DNA of 64,000 nucleotides. Origin: Anisus vortex. Taxonomy: Eukaryota > Mollusca > Gastropoda > Planorbidae. The first letter of the stretch is position 1. Each line of letters starts with the position of its first letter. The stretch is taken from positions 21,473,409 to 21,537,408 of the forward strand of contig OX421497.1 of assembly GCA_949126835.1 (NCBI GenBank), read 5' to 3'. The notes under the pieces are model-generated. The model had not been told where the DNA came from and made no database searches. It was given only the letters and a program-made list of their open reading frames with translations. This document shows positions 1 to 9,297 of the stretch, piece after piece. The translations under genes and the position numbers were made by a program.

Positions 1-324
1 ATCGGCTTTACTTTCCCGTCATTTCATGAGCCGAAACAAACCCTAGCCTTCAAGAGCATTCAAACACAGGCCCTTCGGTACGCCAACCGAACGTGCAGGC
101 GGCCACCGTGCCCAACAAATTACCAAGGGCACGCCAATTTGCTCGTATCGAATCACAACAACGGCACCCTAAGTTATGTCGTTTTGACATTTCTTACTTT
201 GTTTAACCATCGTATTAAGAAATCATAGTCTGAAACAACAAAGTAATAAAACTTTCTCGGACATGTATAACATTCCATTTAAAGCGATATTAATTTAGAT
301 CTTTCTGTTGTCAAGGTTCTAAGA
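1..324. other. Intergenic DNA, nothing recognised
   Basis: The first about 190 bases are moderately GC-rich and the rest is AT-rich. I find no convincing reading frame, RNA gene or repeat unit. Confidence 0.5.
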
Positions 325-520
325 CAGTGGTTCCCACAATTTTACACTCACGGTGCTGTTTTTTTTTTAAATTAGTTTATCTCGTGGCACATAAAAGGTT
401 ACCAAAACGAATAGAAAATGATTATTTTTTTTAAATATATATTCTAGTAATCAAAATATGCTCAATCACCCCAGTAAAGAAGGCAAGGGGATCCGTAGTG
501 CACACTTCGGGTATCACTGT
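325..520. mobile_element. Possible small hAT-type MITE
   Basis: The left end reads CAGTGGTTCCCA and the right end is the reverse complement of CAGTGATACCC, the style of end common in hAT elements. The 8-bp flanks TTCTAAGA and TTACAAAA agree at only 5 positions, so the target duplication is weak. It has no coding capacity. It could also be a chance pairing of short inverted ends. Confidence 0.35.
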
Positions 521-867
521 TACAAAAAAAAAATGCAAATCACATGATTTGAAAGAAAAAAACGAAATGAATTTTTTTTTCCTATAGAAACACAAAGCTG
601 TATTCTTTGTTGGTGTTTCTTTTCAAATTTCTTTTTTTTTTTTTTGTGTCTTTGTGTGTGAACAGTTGACAAAAGATGATAAACACATCTAGGTACAAAA
701 ACAACAGACAGATGTTACACGTTTTAACATCGTAGGAAATGAAAAGGATCAAAAAGCAATGAAATAAAATAAGCCATTCTCAAAATATTGAACTATGAAT
801 AATATTATCTTTTTTTTTAAATTGTACCTAGGTACAATAAAGACCAGATATTTCTTGGACGGCATCT

Positions 868-985
868 TTTCCGCTTGCCCTTGTGGGTTCCACTTCAGTA
901 CCTGCCAGGTGACGTTGGCTGTCTTCTTCAATAGGAAGTTGGCAGGTTCTTTGGCAAAGGTCGGTGTGATACCTGGTCCTGGCAA
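868..985 (-). pseudogene. Scrap of LINE reverse-transcriptase C-terminal tail
   Basis: The minus strand encodes a stretch ending in VLKWNPQGQ, preceded by FLLKKTANVTW. This resembles the segment 'H-x-L-R-K-P...AL-x-WNPQG-K-R' found near the C terminus of many non-LTR element ORF2 proteins. It is short and leads nowhere on either side. The match is from memory of the family pattern. Confidence 0.4.
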
Positions 986-1020
986 CGCAACCTTGAAACA
1001 GACACCGCAAAGATGGGGTT

Positions 1021-1170
1021 AAAACTGGAAGGAACTAGAAAGAATGGACCAGGACAGAGGACTTTGGTGATCTTAATAATCTTACCTTATACATTACAGA
1101 GGACTTTGGTGGTGTGTGGTTGGCGGCACATACCCCAGCAATGACGGACAATGATGATGATAATGACAAT
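1021..1170 (+). pseudogene. Second LINE C-terminal tail scrap, opposite strand
   Basis: The plus strand encodes NWKELERMDQDRGLW. This matches the last conserved block of LINE ORF2 tails, W-x-x-L-x-x-x-A-x-DR-x-x-W. It is followed by GGC-rich then GATGATGATGA sequence typical of the stop and 3' end of such elements. The segment GAGGACTTTGGTG occurs twice (about 1058 and 1100) around a short insert. A related tail lies at about 52330-52430. With the minus-strand scrap next to it, this suggests an inversion inside an old insertion. Confidence 0.45.
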
Positions 1171-1288
1171 AAAGACAGTCCCCGTTTATTTATTCATAAA
1201 TTGGTTAACTCATCGAGTTTTAAAAAACAAATGTTTGTCTTACGAAATATTAAACATCTAAATGGCAAGGTGGACCGGGGTTGAAGCG

Positions 1289-1440
1289 TGGAGATCTGGA
1301 GCCTGGCATTTAGGTTATGGGGCTTTGGAGCCTGGCATTTAGGTCATGGAGCTCTGGAGCCTGTCACTTACATCATGGAGATCTGGAGTCTGGCATTTAG
1401 GTCATGGAGCTCTGGAGCCTGGCATTTAGGCACGGAGCTT
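1289..1440. repeat. Minisatellite, about 30-bp unit, about 5 copies
   Basis: Imperfect direct copies of a unit containing GGAGCCTGGCATTTAGG separated by TCATGGAGCTCT-like spacers. Open frames across it simply follow the repeat. Confidence 0.75.
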
Positions 1441-1755
1441 TTCAACAAGCATTTGTCAACCACACTCACACACATACACTCTGTTAAATATCGCCTAAAC
1501 ATTTCTCTTTTCATAGTAAACTATAAGCATATATTTACGCACACATATATCTCCTATACACACATACATATGGCCATAAAGTCGTCAACTGTTTCAGATT
1601 TGAGATTCACTTGTATGAAACATTGACAACAGATGGTTAAATCTGAATTGAAAATACAACTCTACCAATGTGTTTTCAAGTCTTCAAAGAACGATGAACC
1701 AAATTTCTATGTCAGGGACAAACTCGACAGACTCAATGCAAAAACGATATTTGAT

Positions 1756-2200
1756 CTTTCTCTATTTCTATTTTCTCGCTCACTTCCTCGTTCTCTCTCT
1801 CTCTCTCTCTGTCTCTCTCTTTCTTTTTTTTATTTCTCTCTCTCCATCTTTATCTATCGATTCATATTTTGTTGTTCTTTCTAACTCCCTATTCTCTATT
1901 TCTCCCTGTTTCTCTCTCTCTCTTTCTATCTCTCTCTATATTTCTTTTTCTCTCTTTTTCTTCCTTTTTCTCCTTCAATTTCTTTTCCTGTTTCTTCTCT
2001 CTTTTTCTTTCTTTGCTCCCTCCGTTTTCCAATCACTTTTAATGTCTCTCTCTTTATTTCTTTCTTTCACTCCTTTAGTCGTTTTATTTTCTTCTTTATA
2101 CTTCTTCATCCATCCCTCTCTCTCTCTCTCTCCCATTTTCTCTAGCTCTCTCTCTCTCTCTCACATACTAGCACACACACTGACACTTGCACACACTCAT
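1756..2200. repeat. CT-rich polypyrimidine tract
   Basis: About 450 bases are almost entirely C and T on the plus strand, dominated by CTCTCT and TTTCT. It is low-complexity sequence. The Ser/Leu/Phe open frames through it are not genes. Confidence 0.85.
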
Positions 2201-2220
2201 CATACATTCACTAAGTGACA

Positions 2221-2692
2221 GGAAATAGTACTTCAATTGGCAACAATCACGACACTAAACAAATGCATTATAAATAGACTATGTATATTTTATATATATA
2301 TCTAGTTTATTGGTCTTGATAGTAACAATAATTATTGTATTTTTATGTGATGGTCCCCCCCCCCCTCCCCGATTCTACTGACTAGACACATTTTTGTTTT
2401 TTGGTTCCGGAACACGAGCCTTCCTGATCCGTCCACTAGGGAACTCTACAAGTTGATGTCAATGGTTTCCATAGCAACAGGAAGCCATTCAATGGACGTC
2501 ATAAGCTCATGTTTAAACTAATATCAAGGGTATCAAAACTTTATTGCACAGCGCTATTTTTAGATTTCACTTTTGACTTTTTTTAAGGTATGAAAGGCGA
2601 CAAAAATGATATTTCCAATTTTAAATTTACGTTTTATTATCCTATCGATCAGAGCCCGAACTGAAAATAACAAGAACAAGAATCCTTTGTTC
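2221..2692. other. Intergenic DNA before the satellite
   Basis: AT-rich sequence with a C run at about 2355. No gene, RNA or repeat family is recognised. Confidence 0.5.
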
Positions 2693-3375
2693 CTTATTCT
2701 GTGAGACTATATCAACGCTGCTCTTAACTTATTCTGTGAGACTATATCAACGCTGCTCTTAACTTATTCTGTGAGACTATATCAACGCTGCTCTTAACTT
2801 ATTCTGTGAGACTATATCAACGCTGCTCTTAACTTATTCTGTGAGACTATATCAACGCTGCTCTTAACTTATTCTGTGAGACTATATCAACGCTGCTCTT
2901 AACTTATTCTGTGAGACTATATCAACGCTGCTCTTAACTTATTCTGTGAGACTATATCAACGCTGCTCTTAACTTATTCTGTGAGACTATATCAACGCTG
3001 CTCTTAACTTATTCTGTGAGACTATATCAACGCTGCTCTTAACTTATTCTGTGAGACTATATCAACGCTGCTCTTAACTTATTCTGTGAGACTATATCAA
3101 CGCTGCTCTTAACTTATTCTGTGAGACTATATCAACGCTGCTCTTAACTTATTCTGTGAGACTATATCAACGCTGCTCTTAACTTATTCTGTGAGACTAT
3201 ATCAACGCTGCTCTTAACTTATTCTGTGAGACTATATCAACGCTGCTCTTAACTTATTCTGTGAGACTATATCAACGCTGCTCTTAACTTATTCTGTGAG
3301 ACTATATCAACGCTGCTCTTAACTTATTCTGTGAGACTATATCAACGCTGCTCTTAACTTATTCTGTGAGACTAT
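2693..3375. repeat. 35-bp satellite, left part (about 19.5 copies)
   Basis: Head-to-tail 35-bp units, each holding ATTCTGTGAGACTATATC and CAACGCTGCTCTTAA. The copies I compared are identical. The array stops mid-unit at 3375, where the LTR retrotransposon begins, and resumes at 10902. Both sides were therefore one array before the insertion. Confidence 0.95.
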
Positions 3376-4407
3376 TATTACAAGGCAATTTATTCATCAT
3401 AATAAATTATGGATGAGACCTTCTATTTATATCACACAAGTATAATTATGATTTATAATGTTATTACGGCTAGAGCCCCCATTCAATTTGTGAAAATAAT
3501 AGTTATAGTATTGTTATTATTAGTGTGAGTATCCTTGTATTAGTGAAGATCTTATTATATCATTCTGAAGTTTATTTGTAGTTGTCTAGAGTATTCCGTG
3601 GTTCTTAGTATCCCCTGGCAATTCACATAGCGTAGTTTTAGAGTTTTCAGTTGATTTACTTCATGTATAATTATTTATGTGGCTCATATTATACAGCAAG
3701 AACCTCGATGTTGAGTGGTAGTGTAGATTATTAAAATAGTTGTATAAATATTACACATACACACATGTAGATAACTTTGAAATATTGACGTTAACCAAGT
3801 TGTGTAGAAAGCAACGATAAATTTGGTTTAATTTACAACATCAATCCAGTAGGAATCCAAATAATATTATATACACAATCAAGAAATACACATATTCCAA
3901 TTAGTAATGAATATCCTCAATGAACATAGCATTGTAGTTAATAGTAGAATAATCAATTTTCCATAATACAAATCAAATAGAAATGATACTCAGAGCGGAG
4001 AATATTTGATGTTACTAGATCGAATGCAAGCCAAGAACTGACTAAAAGGTCGAATCGCGTAGAAATATATTACGGGTCAATCGTTGGAAAAACCAGACAG
4101 CCTAGTGACACGAATATTTTAATCAAGCCCGCATGTTGACTGCGTGATCAGATACTTTTTATTAAGAACAAGCAATAATGCTCTAACAAAATAAGGAGAG
4201 ACCGGACGGCCTTGACACGCTGTAGGTGCATGCACAGTTCATGTTTTTATCGAGGTTAATAAAAAATAATAATGCTCAAATTAGGTTAGGAAAAACCCGG
4301 GGAAAACCGTGAGCTGAGAAATATTTTATATCGTTTAAACGCAATTCGCTTAAATGATTTAGTTGGTTTATTAACATTACAATGTAGGGAATTTACGTTT
4401 CGTAACA
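3376..4407 (-). repeat. 3' LTR (left copy, 1032 bp)
   Basis: Aligns base for base by eye with 9298-10901 once the 572-bp insertion there is removed. On the element's strand it starts TGTTACGAAACG and ends CCTTGTAATA. The sequence just inside, on the minus strand, reads TATGGGCGAC and would be the polypurine-tract position, though it is only partly purine. Confidence 0.92.
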
Positions 4408-5125
4408 GTCGCCCATACCAAAAGGAAAAGAACATTGCATACTAAACAATAGAAGTGTGCAATTTCTTTTAGAACCGCCTGCACTTAACTTTAGTTCTAA
4501 ACAATATACAAAAAAAAACTGACTCCACCTGGGTAGTCCGTTAAATAAGACAAGTAAGGGAAATAATTTATTCTATTAAACCCTCATCATATAGGATCTT
4601 AAGTTATCCTTAGACCATAACACATGTTCGCGTTATTCTAAAATTATACTCTCTGAGATATCATTCCTTATAAACATCATCATCTTATTTATAAGGTAAA
4701 AATCAACATAACTAATGTTATCATATTAAACAATTCAATCATCAATTAATTCAACTTAAATGAAATTAATATTTAAATAAACTTAAGAGTAAGAATTTAA
4801 TCTTAAGTGTGTAAGCATGTGAAGTGTATGCACATTACTCTATTTTGGTTTTTACATAATCACAACTATAGTTTGATTGTTTCAAAAAAAAGGATGTACA
4901 TTTCTGTTCATTCATTATCTTACTAATAAAGAAAAATTATGTTCATAAATCCATAATATTTATAAGTAACTTATTAGGTTCTTTCTTTTTTTCCTACAAC
5001 AATAATAATATTTGTTTTAGCAAATGGAAATATTCATGGCATAAAATAAGGCATAAGATATTGCATAAAATAATCACAACACATTCATATATTCATGCAT
5101 TTATATTTTAAATGATCCAATTCTC
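4408..5125 (-). other. Non-coding 3' internal region of the retrotransposon
   Basis: About 720 bp between the stop of the polyprotein and the 3' LTR, strongly AT-rich, with stops in all frames. No envelope-like frame is seen. The RT core and RNase H core are not found here in any frame. Confidence 0.75.
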
Positions 5126-8100
5126 TTAGTTAGGATTACCAGAATATATACATGTAGTTATCCCCTTATACATTTTTTCATGCGCGATAGGGTGTCCGCG
5201 ACGATGTGATCTTTTACCAATACGTAAGTTATTCTTAAGTCGTATGGGATTAACCCTATACGGATGTTGTTTGATAGGTTTAACATTATCATCTTTTAAA
5301 ACTACATCATGGGTAACCAAAGTTGTTTTGTTAGGAACATCACTAAACAAATTTACATGATCATAGATTAAACCCTTGATAGAAGTCTGTTCACCTGAGT
5401 CTAGATGTGCCAGTTTATCATTGAGGTTTTTAAGTGCTTCAGTGTTCTGAAGTTTACTTTCTATGATTGTCTTTTTAAATTTAGGCGGGGGTGTTTCAAC
5501 AGTTTTGATAGCACTCACTGGCCTAATGTCAGTTTGTTCTTCCCTAACAACATAAGGTTTTAGCATGTTTATATGGCACAGTCTCTGTGTTTTCCTTCTA
5601 TCAGGGGTTTTTACAATGTATGTTACATCACTGATTTTATCTAAAACCTGATATGGTCCTGTATATTTTGCACTCAGGGGTTGTCCAGACAATTGGGTCA
5701 ACATGAGGACTTTATCACCAGGATGGAAACATCGGGATCTGGCCTTGACATCATAGTACCCTTTCATTCTTTTCTGAGCCTGCAAAAGATTATCTTTAAC
5801 ATGATTAAAAGCATGATAGATTCTATTGCTAAATTGTTCCACATAAGCTACGAGTCCAGTCTCTTCATCAGAATTTAACAAGGTTTCCTGCAACAGTTTT
5901 AGAGGTCCTCGAACTGAATGTCCAAACACTAACTCGAACGGACTGAATCCAAGAGATTCCTGCACAGTTTCTCTAGTCGCGAAAAGAGCGAATGGAATAC
6001 CGCGATCCCAGTCTTCAGTGTTCTCAAAACAGTATGTGCGGAGCATGGTTTTCAGAGTCTGATGATATCTTTCTAGGGCACCTTGGCTTTGCGGATGGTA
6101 CGCAGTTGAAGTTGCATGTTGGATGCCTAGTTTCTTTAAGACCTGGTTAAACAGCTTTGATGTAAAGTTAGATCCTTGGTCTGACTGTATAGTCTTTGGA
6201 AGACCGTATCTTGAACAAAATGCAATCAGTGCGTCAGATATCTTATCTGCGTTAATGGTGCGTAGCGGAATAGCTTCAGGATATCTCGTGGCAGTGCACA
6301 TTATAGTGAATAAGTACTGGTGTCCTGTCTTTGTTTTAGGCAAAGGACCTACACAGTCTATTAGCAAGTGGCTAAATGGTTCTGCAAAGGCGGGTATTGG
6401 CTTTAGAGGTGCTACCGGTATAGTCTGGTTAGGTTTACCAACTATCTGGCATGTATTGCATGACTTGCAGTATTTTGTGACGTCACGATGTAGTCCAGGC
6501 CAATAGAAGTACGGAAGAATTCGACGGTAAGTCTTGTTCACTCCTAGATGACCAGCATATGGCGTGTCATGAGCCATGTGTAAGATGTCATTACGATATA
6601 TGGTTGGTACCACAATCTGACTTCCTTCTCTGCAATTGTCATTATCACATTTCACATCTCTCCATTTTTGCATTAATATTCCCTCCTTCAGAAAAAATCC
6701 ATTTCCTTTAATTTCTGCCTCCTGTTCAGTTATCACCTTTTTCTTCAGGTGTTTAATTCCTGAATCTCTATTCTGTTCTAATAGGAGTAATTGTCGAGGT
6801 GACAAATTACTTTCAGTAGTCTTGACTGAGGGACCACTCAAGATGTCAGCCAGGAAAGTTGCCTGTAGGTCAATTTCTGGTTCTATTTTTGACTTTGACA
6901 TGGTTTCGACAGACTTTTGTTGTTGGGCCATACCTCTCGTGACGATGCATATAGGTTTGATAAAGCTCTCACTTTTATTAAGGCATTGTTTTTTCTTGGA
7001 TATGGAATGCACCACATCTCCAGCAATATCATTTCCCAGTATTAAAGAAACGCCTTTAAACGGAAGTGATTTGTACACACCCACAACTACATTTCCAGTG
7101 AAGTACGCACTCTTCAGCTGTATTTGATGCAAAGGAACTTGTACATTTTTCCTTGATACACCTTGAATAGTAAGATCCTGTCCTGTATATGTCGATTGTG
7201 ACGTAGGAACAGTATTCTCTAAAAGTAGTGAAACCTCAGCCCCTGTATCACGGAGTATTCTGATGTTCTTTTCACTAGTGACACCATTTATTATGGATGA
7301 CACGGTACCTTCTTCAATGAATGGTAAACAATTGCTTGGTATCTCAGTATCGATGAGATCTGTATCCAAGTTATTTTTGTAAGAGGTATGTTTAGTACTC
7401 ATGGTGGTTCTATCTGATATAGACTCCTTGGAGCTCAGATTAGAATTAGAATTATTGAAAACCATTGTCTCTATTTCAGGAACTATTTCTGGTTTCAAGT
7501 TTCCAAGATACGTGTGTTTTGTCAGGTTATCTGCATTAGCACTAGGTATCTCTGTTTGAGTTCTAATATCCTTCTTTACATTTTCATGAGTTCTTTGTTT
7601 TGGCATTGCTACATACGATAAGACAACATTCTTTTTATTCGGGTTCCCATTCAATATCCAGCACTTTTCCTTAGTATGTCCAATTCGTTTACAATGGCTA
7701 CAGGTTGGCTTGGAATTTGTTGGACCTTCATTGCTCTGCTGATGTCTCTTTGATTGATAGGATTCATTTGGATTCATGGTTTTCTTTTCTACCTTCATAT
7801 CTCGATTCTGGAATTTAGATTTATCAACTGTTGTAAATTTATTGCTGGAATGGATAATAACATATTCGTCTGCCATTACTGCTGCTGTTTCTACTTGTTC
7901 TACACCTTTGTCTGCTAAATGTATTCTTACATCACCTCTGATGTTATTGTTAAAGTCTTCCATTAGCATAAGATTAGCTAATTTATCAAAGTCTTTGTTT
8001 ACACCTTTGGATCGAATCCATCTTTCAAAATATTTCTTTTTCTGTCTTAGAAAATCAACATGGGATTGTTCCTGTTCTTTCTTAGACTCACGAAACACTT

Positions 8101-8896
8101 TTCTATATTTTTCAGGTGTTAATGCATAACTTAGCAGTACTCTATTCTTGATCAGTTCATAATCATACAATTCCTCTTCAGTAAGACTTAATACAACATC
8201 AAGTGCCTTTCCTTTGTTCAGAGCTGAGCGTAGGAGTATAGCTTTCTTGCCCTCGGGAAATTGATAGTCTCTAGCGTTTCTCTCGAAAATCATGAAGAAC
8301 TCTTCCACCGAATTATCTTCAAAAACTGGAATATGTTTCTTAAACGTATACAGTTCTGCATCTGCTTCAGAGCTTGCATTCGAATGATTTGACGTACGAG
8401 ACCTTGCTATCTCAATTCTTTCTTGGCTTGCTATTTTCTCTCTTGCTATTTCTCTTTCCATCTCAATTCTCTGGCTTTCTCTTTCTCTTTCCATCTCAAT
8501 TCTCTGGCTTTCTCTTTCTCTTTCCATCTCAATTCTCTTGTTTTCTCTTTCCATCTCTAATTCCATCTTTCTTAACTCAAGTTTAAATTTCAATTCTTCA
8601 CTTAAGTCACCAGTTGTATGCTTTACTCTTTGTTTTATAGGAAAAGGTAATTCATCATCTGATTCATCATTAATGTTATCATTAGCAGTAGTTTCTTCAA
8701 TAATTAGTGTACCTTGTTTTCTTAAACACTCAGTTACCTCTTGAAGTAATTTAGTTTTTGATGGCCTAGTTTCTGTGATAGAAATGCCCAATGATTTAGC
8801 CAATTCTTTTAATTGTATCATTGACATTTTATTAAGCTGTTCTGAGGTTAGATCAAATATCTCTGGATCCAATGTAAGATTATTTGTGGCTTCCAT
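5126..8896 (-). CDS. Gag-protease-integrase polyprotein with truncated RT start
   Basis: 1256 codons. Residues 100-165 are a charged coiled-coil-like segment containing tandem copies of RIEMERERESQ. Residues about 185-345 look like a capsid of the kind related to SCAN domains. C399/C402/H407/C412 form a CX2CX4HX4C zinc knuckle. D550-T-G-A is the aspartic protease active site. Integrase follows: a zinc-binding part with H776, H783, C813 and C816; catalytic D847, D906 and E942 (35 residues between the last two); and a GPY motif near 1080-1082. Residues 1183-1221 (FSDVPNKTTLVTHDV, PIKQHPYRVNP) match the N-terminal lead-in of Ty3/Gypsy RT. After about residue 1221 the frame enters RNase H tail DNA in the wrong phase and ends. 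The start at 8896 is the first ATG of the frame, about 380 bp after the presumed primer site. The gag-integrase part looks intact, while RT and RNase H are absent. Confidence 0.9.
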   Translation of the reverse strand: MEATNNLTLDPEIFDLTSEQLNKMSMIQLKELAKSLGISITETRPSKTKLLQEVTECLRKQGTLIIEETTANDNINDESDDELPFPIKQRVKHTTGDLSEELKFKLELRKMELEMERENKRIEMERERESQRIEMERERESQRIEMEREIAREKIASQERIEIARSRTSNHSNASSEADAELYTFKKHIPVFEDNSVEEFFMIFERNARDYQFPEGKKAILLRSALNKGKALDVVLSLTEEELYDYELIKNRVLLSYALTPEKYRKVFRESKKEQEQSHVDFLRQKKKYFERWIRSKGVNKDFDKLANLMLMEDFNNNIRGDVRIHLADKGVEQVETAAVMADEYVIIHSSNKFTTVDKSKFQNRDMKVEKKTMNPNESYQSKRHQQSNEGPTNSKPTCSHCKRIGHTKEKCWILNGNPNKKNVVLSYVAMPKQRTHENVKKDIRTQTEIPSANADNLTKHTYLGNLKPEIVPEIETMVFNNSNSNLSSKESISDRTTMSTKHTSYKNNLDTDLIDTEIPSNCLPFIEEGTVSSIINGVTSEKNIRILRDTGAEVSLLLENTVPTSQSTYTGQDLTIQGVSRKNVQVPLHQIQLKSAYFTGNVVVGVYKSLPFKGVSLILGNDIAGDVVHSISKKKQCLNKSESFIKPICIVTRGMAQQQKSVETMSKSKIEPEIDLQATFLADILSGPSVKTTESNLSPRQLLLLEQNRDSGIKHLKKKVITEQEAEIKGNGFFLKEGILMQKWRDVKCDNDNCREGSQIVVPTIYRNDILHMAHDTPYAGHLGVNKTYRRILPYFYWPGLHRDVTKYCKSCNTCQIVGKPNQTIPVAPLKPIPAFAEPFSHLLIDCVGPLPKTKTGHQYLFTIMCTATRYPEAIPLRTINADKISDALIAFCSRYGLPKTIQSDQGSNFTSKLFNQVLKKLGIQHATSTAYHPQSQGALERYHQTLKTMLRTYCFENTEDWDRGIPFALFATRETVQESLGFSPFELVFGHSVRGPLKLLQETLLNSDEETGLVAYVEQFSNRIYHAFNHVKDNLLQAQKRMKGYYDVKARSRCFHPGDKVLMLTQLSGQPLSAKYTGPYQVLDKISDVTYIVKTPDRRKTQRLCHINMLKPYVVREEQTDIRPVSAIKTVETPPPKFKKTIIESKLQNTEALKNLNDKLAHLDSGEQTSIKGLIYDHVNLFSDVPNKTTLVTHDVVLKDDNVKPIKQHPYRVNPIRLKNNLRIGKRSHRRGHPIAHEKMYKGITTCIYSGNPN
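5158..5223 (-). pseudogene. RNase H C-terminal remnant, out of frame
   Basis: In a different minus-strand phase from the polyprotein, the DNA reads KDHIVADTLSRM followed by a stop at 5158-5160. This is the hallmark end of Ty3/Gypsy RNase H (K-D-N-x-VADALSR). It overlaps the last codons of the polyprotein and lies within about 10-15 bp of where recognisable RT lead-in ends (about 5234). The simplest reading is a deletion from the start of RT to the end of RNase H that did not preserve frame. Confidence 0.85.
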
Positions 8897-9297
8897 TTTA
8901 TTATTAAAAGTTACTATAAATCTTGTTAATAATACAATAAAGAGTCCAACTTACTTTCTGTCCTTTGAATAATTCACTACACCACACAGTTCAGATTTTT
9001 CACAACAAGGTCATAAAAATAATACTTTCTTAGAGTCACTTTGTTCGATAAGGTAATACACCAGATAATTTTCCAGGCTGAATAGTTAAGTTTTCCGATT
9101 CTCAATAGCAATGTTCAATTCAATCACAATCTTTAGTATATTGTATATTGTTCATATTTTCCAACACAATCCATCCAAGTTACGAGTATGTATTACGGCA
9201 GTTGTAAATAGTTTGTGTAAATAGTATAACGATTCTTGAAGTTGAAGTAAATCCTCTAAACGTTTGTTAGTAAATCACTGACGAGCAAAACCCATTT
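8897..9297 (-). promoter_or_regulatory. Retrotransposon leader with candidate primer-binding site
   Basis: About 400 bp of untranslated leader lies between the 5' LTR and the gag ATG. Just inside the LTR the minus strand reads TGGGTTTTGCTCGTCAGT (plus-strand 9277-9294). It begins with TGG, as expected for pairing with a tRNA CCA end, and starts 3 bases from the LTR. I cannot name the tRNA. Confidence 0.55.

Noticed and set aside
1633..2218. Ser/Leu-rich open frames
   Set aside because: They follow the CT-rich tract.
2693..3375. CRISPR-like array
   Set aside because: Units are directly abutting with no unique spacers, and the context is animal DNA. The same holds for 15905-18500 and 50551-51429.
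5681..8972. Plus-strand open frames across the retrotransposon
   Set aside because: Antisense shadows of the gag-protease-integrase frame.
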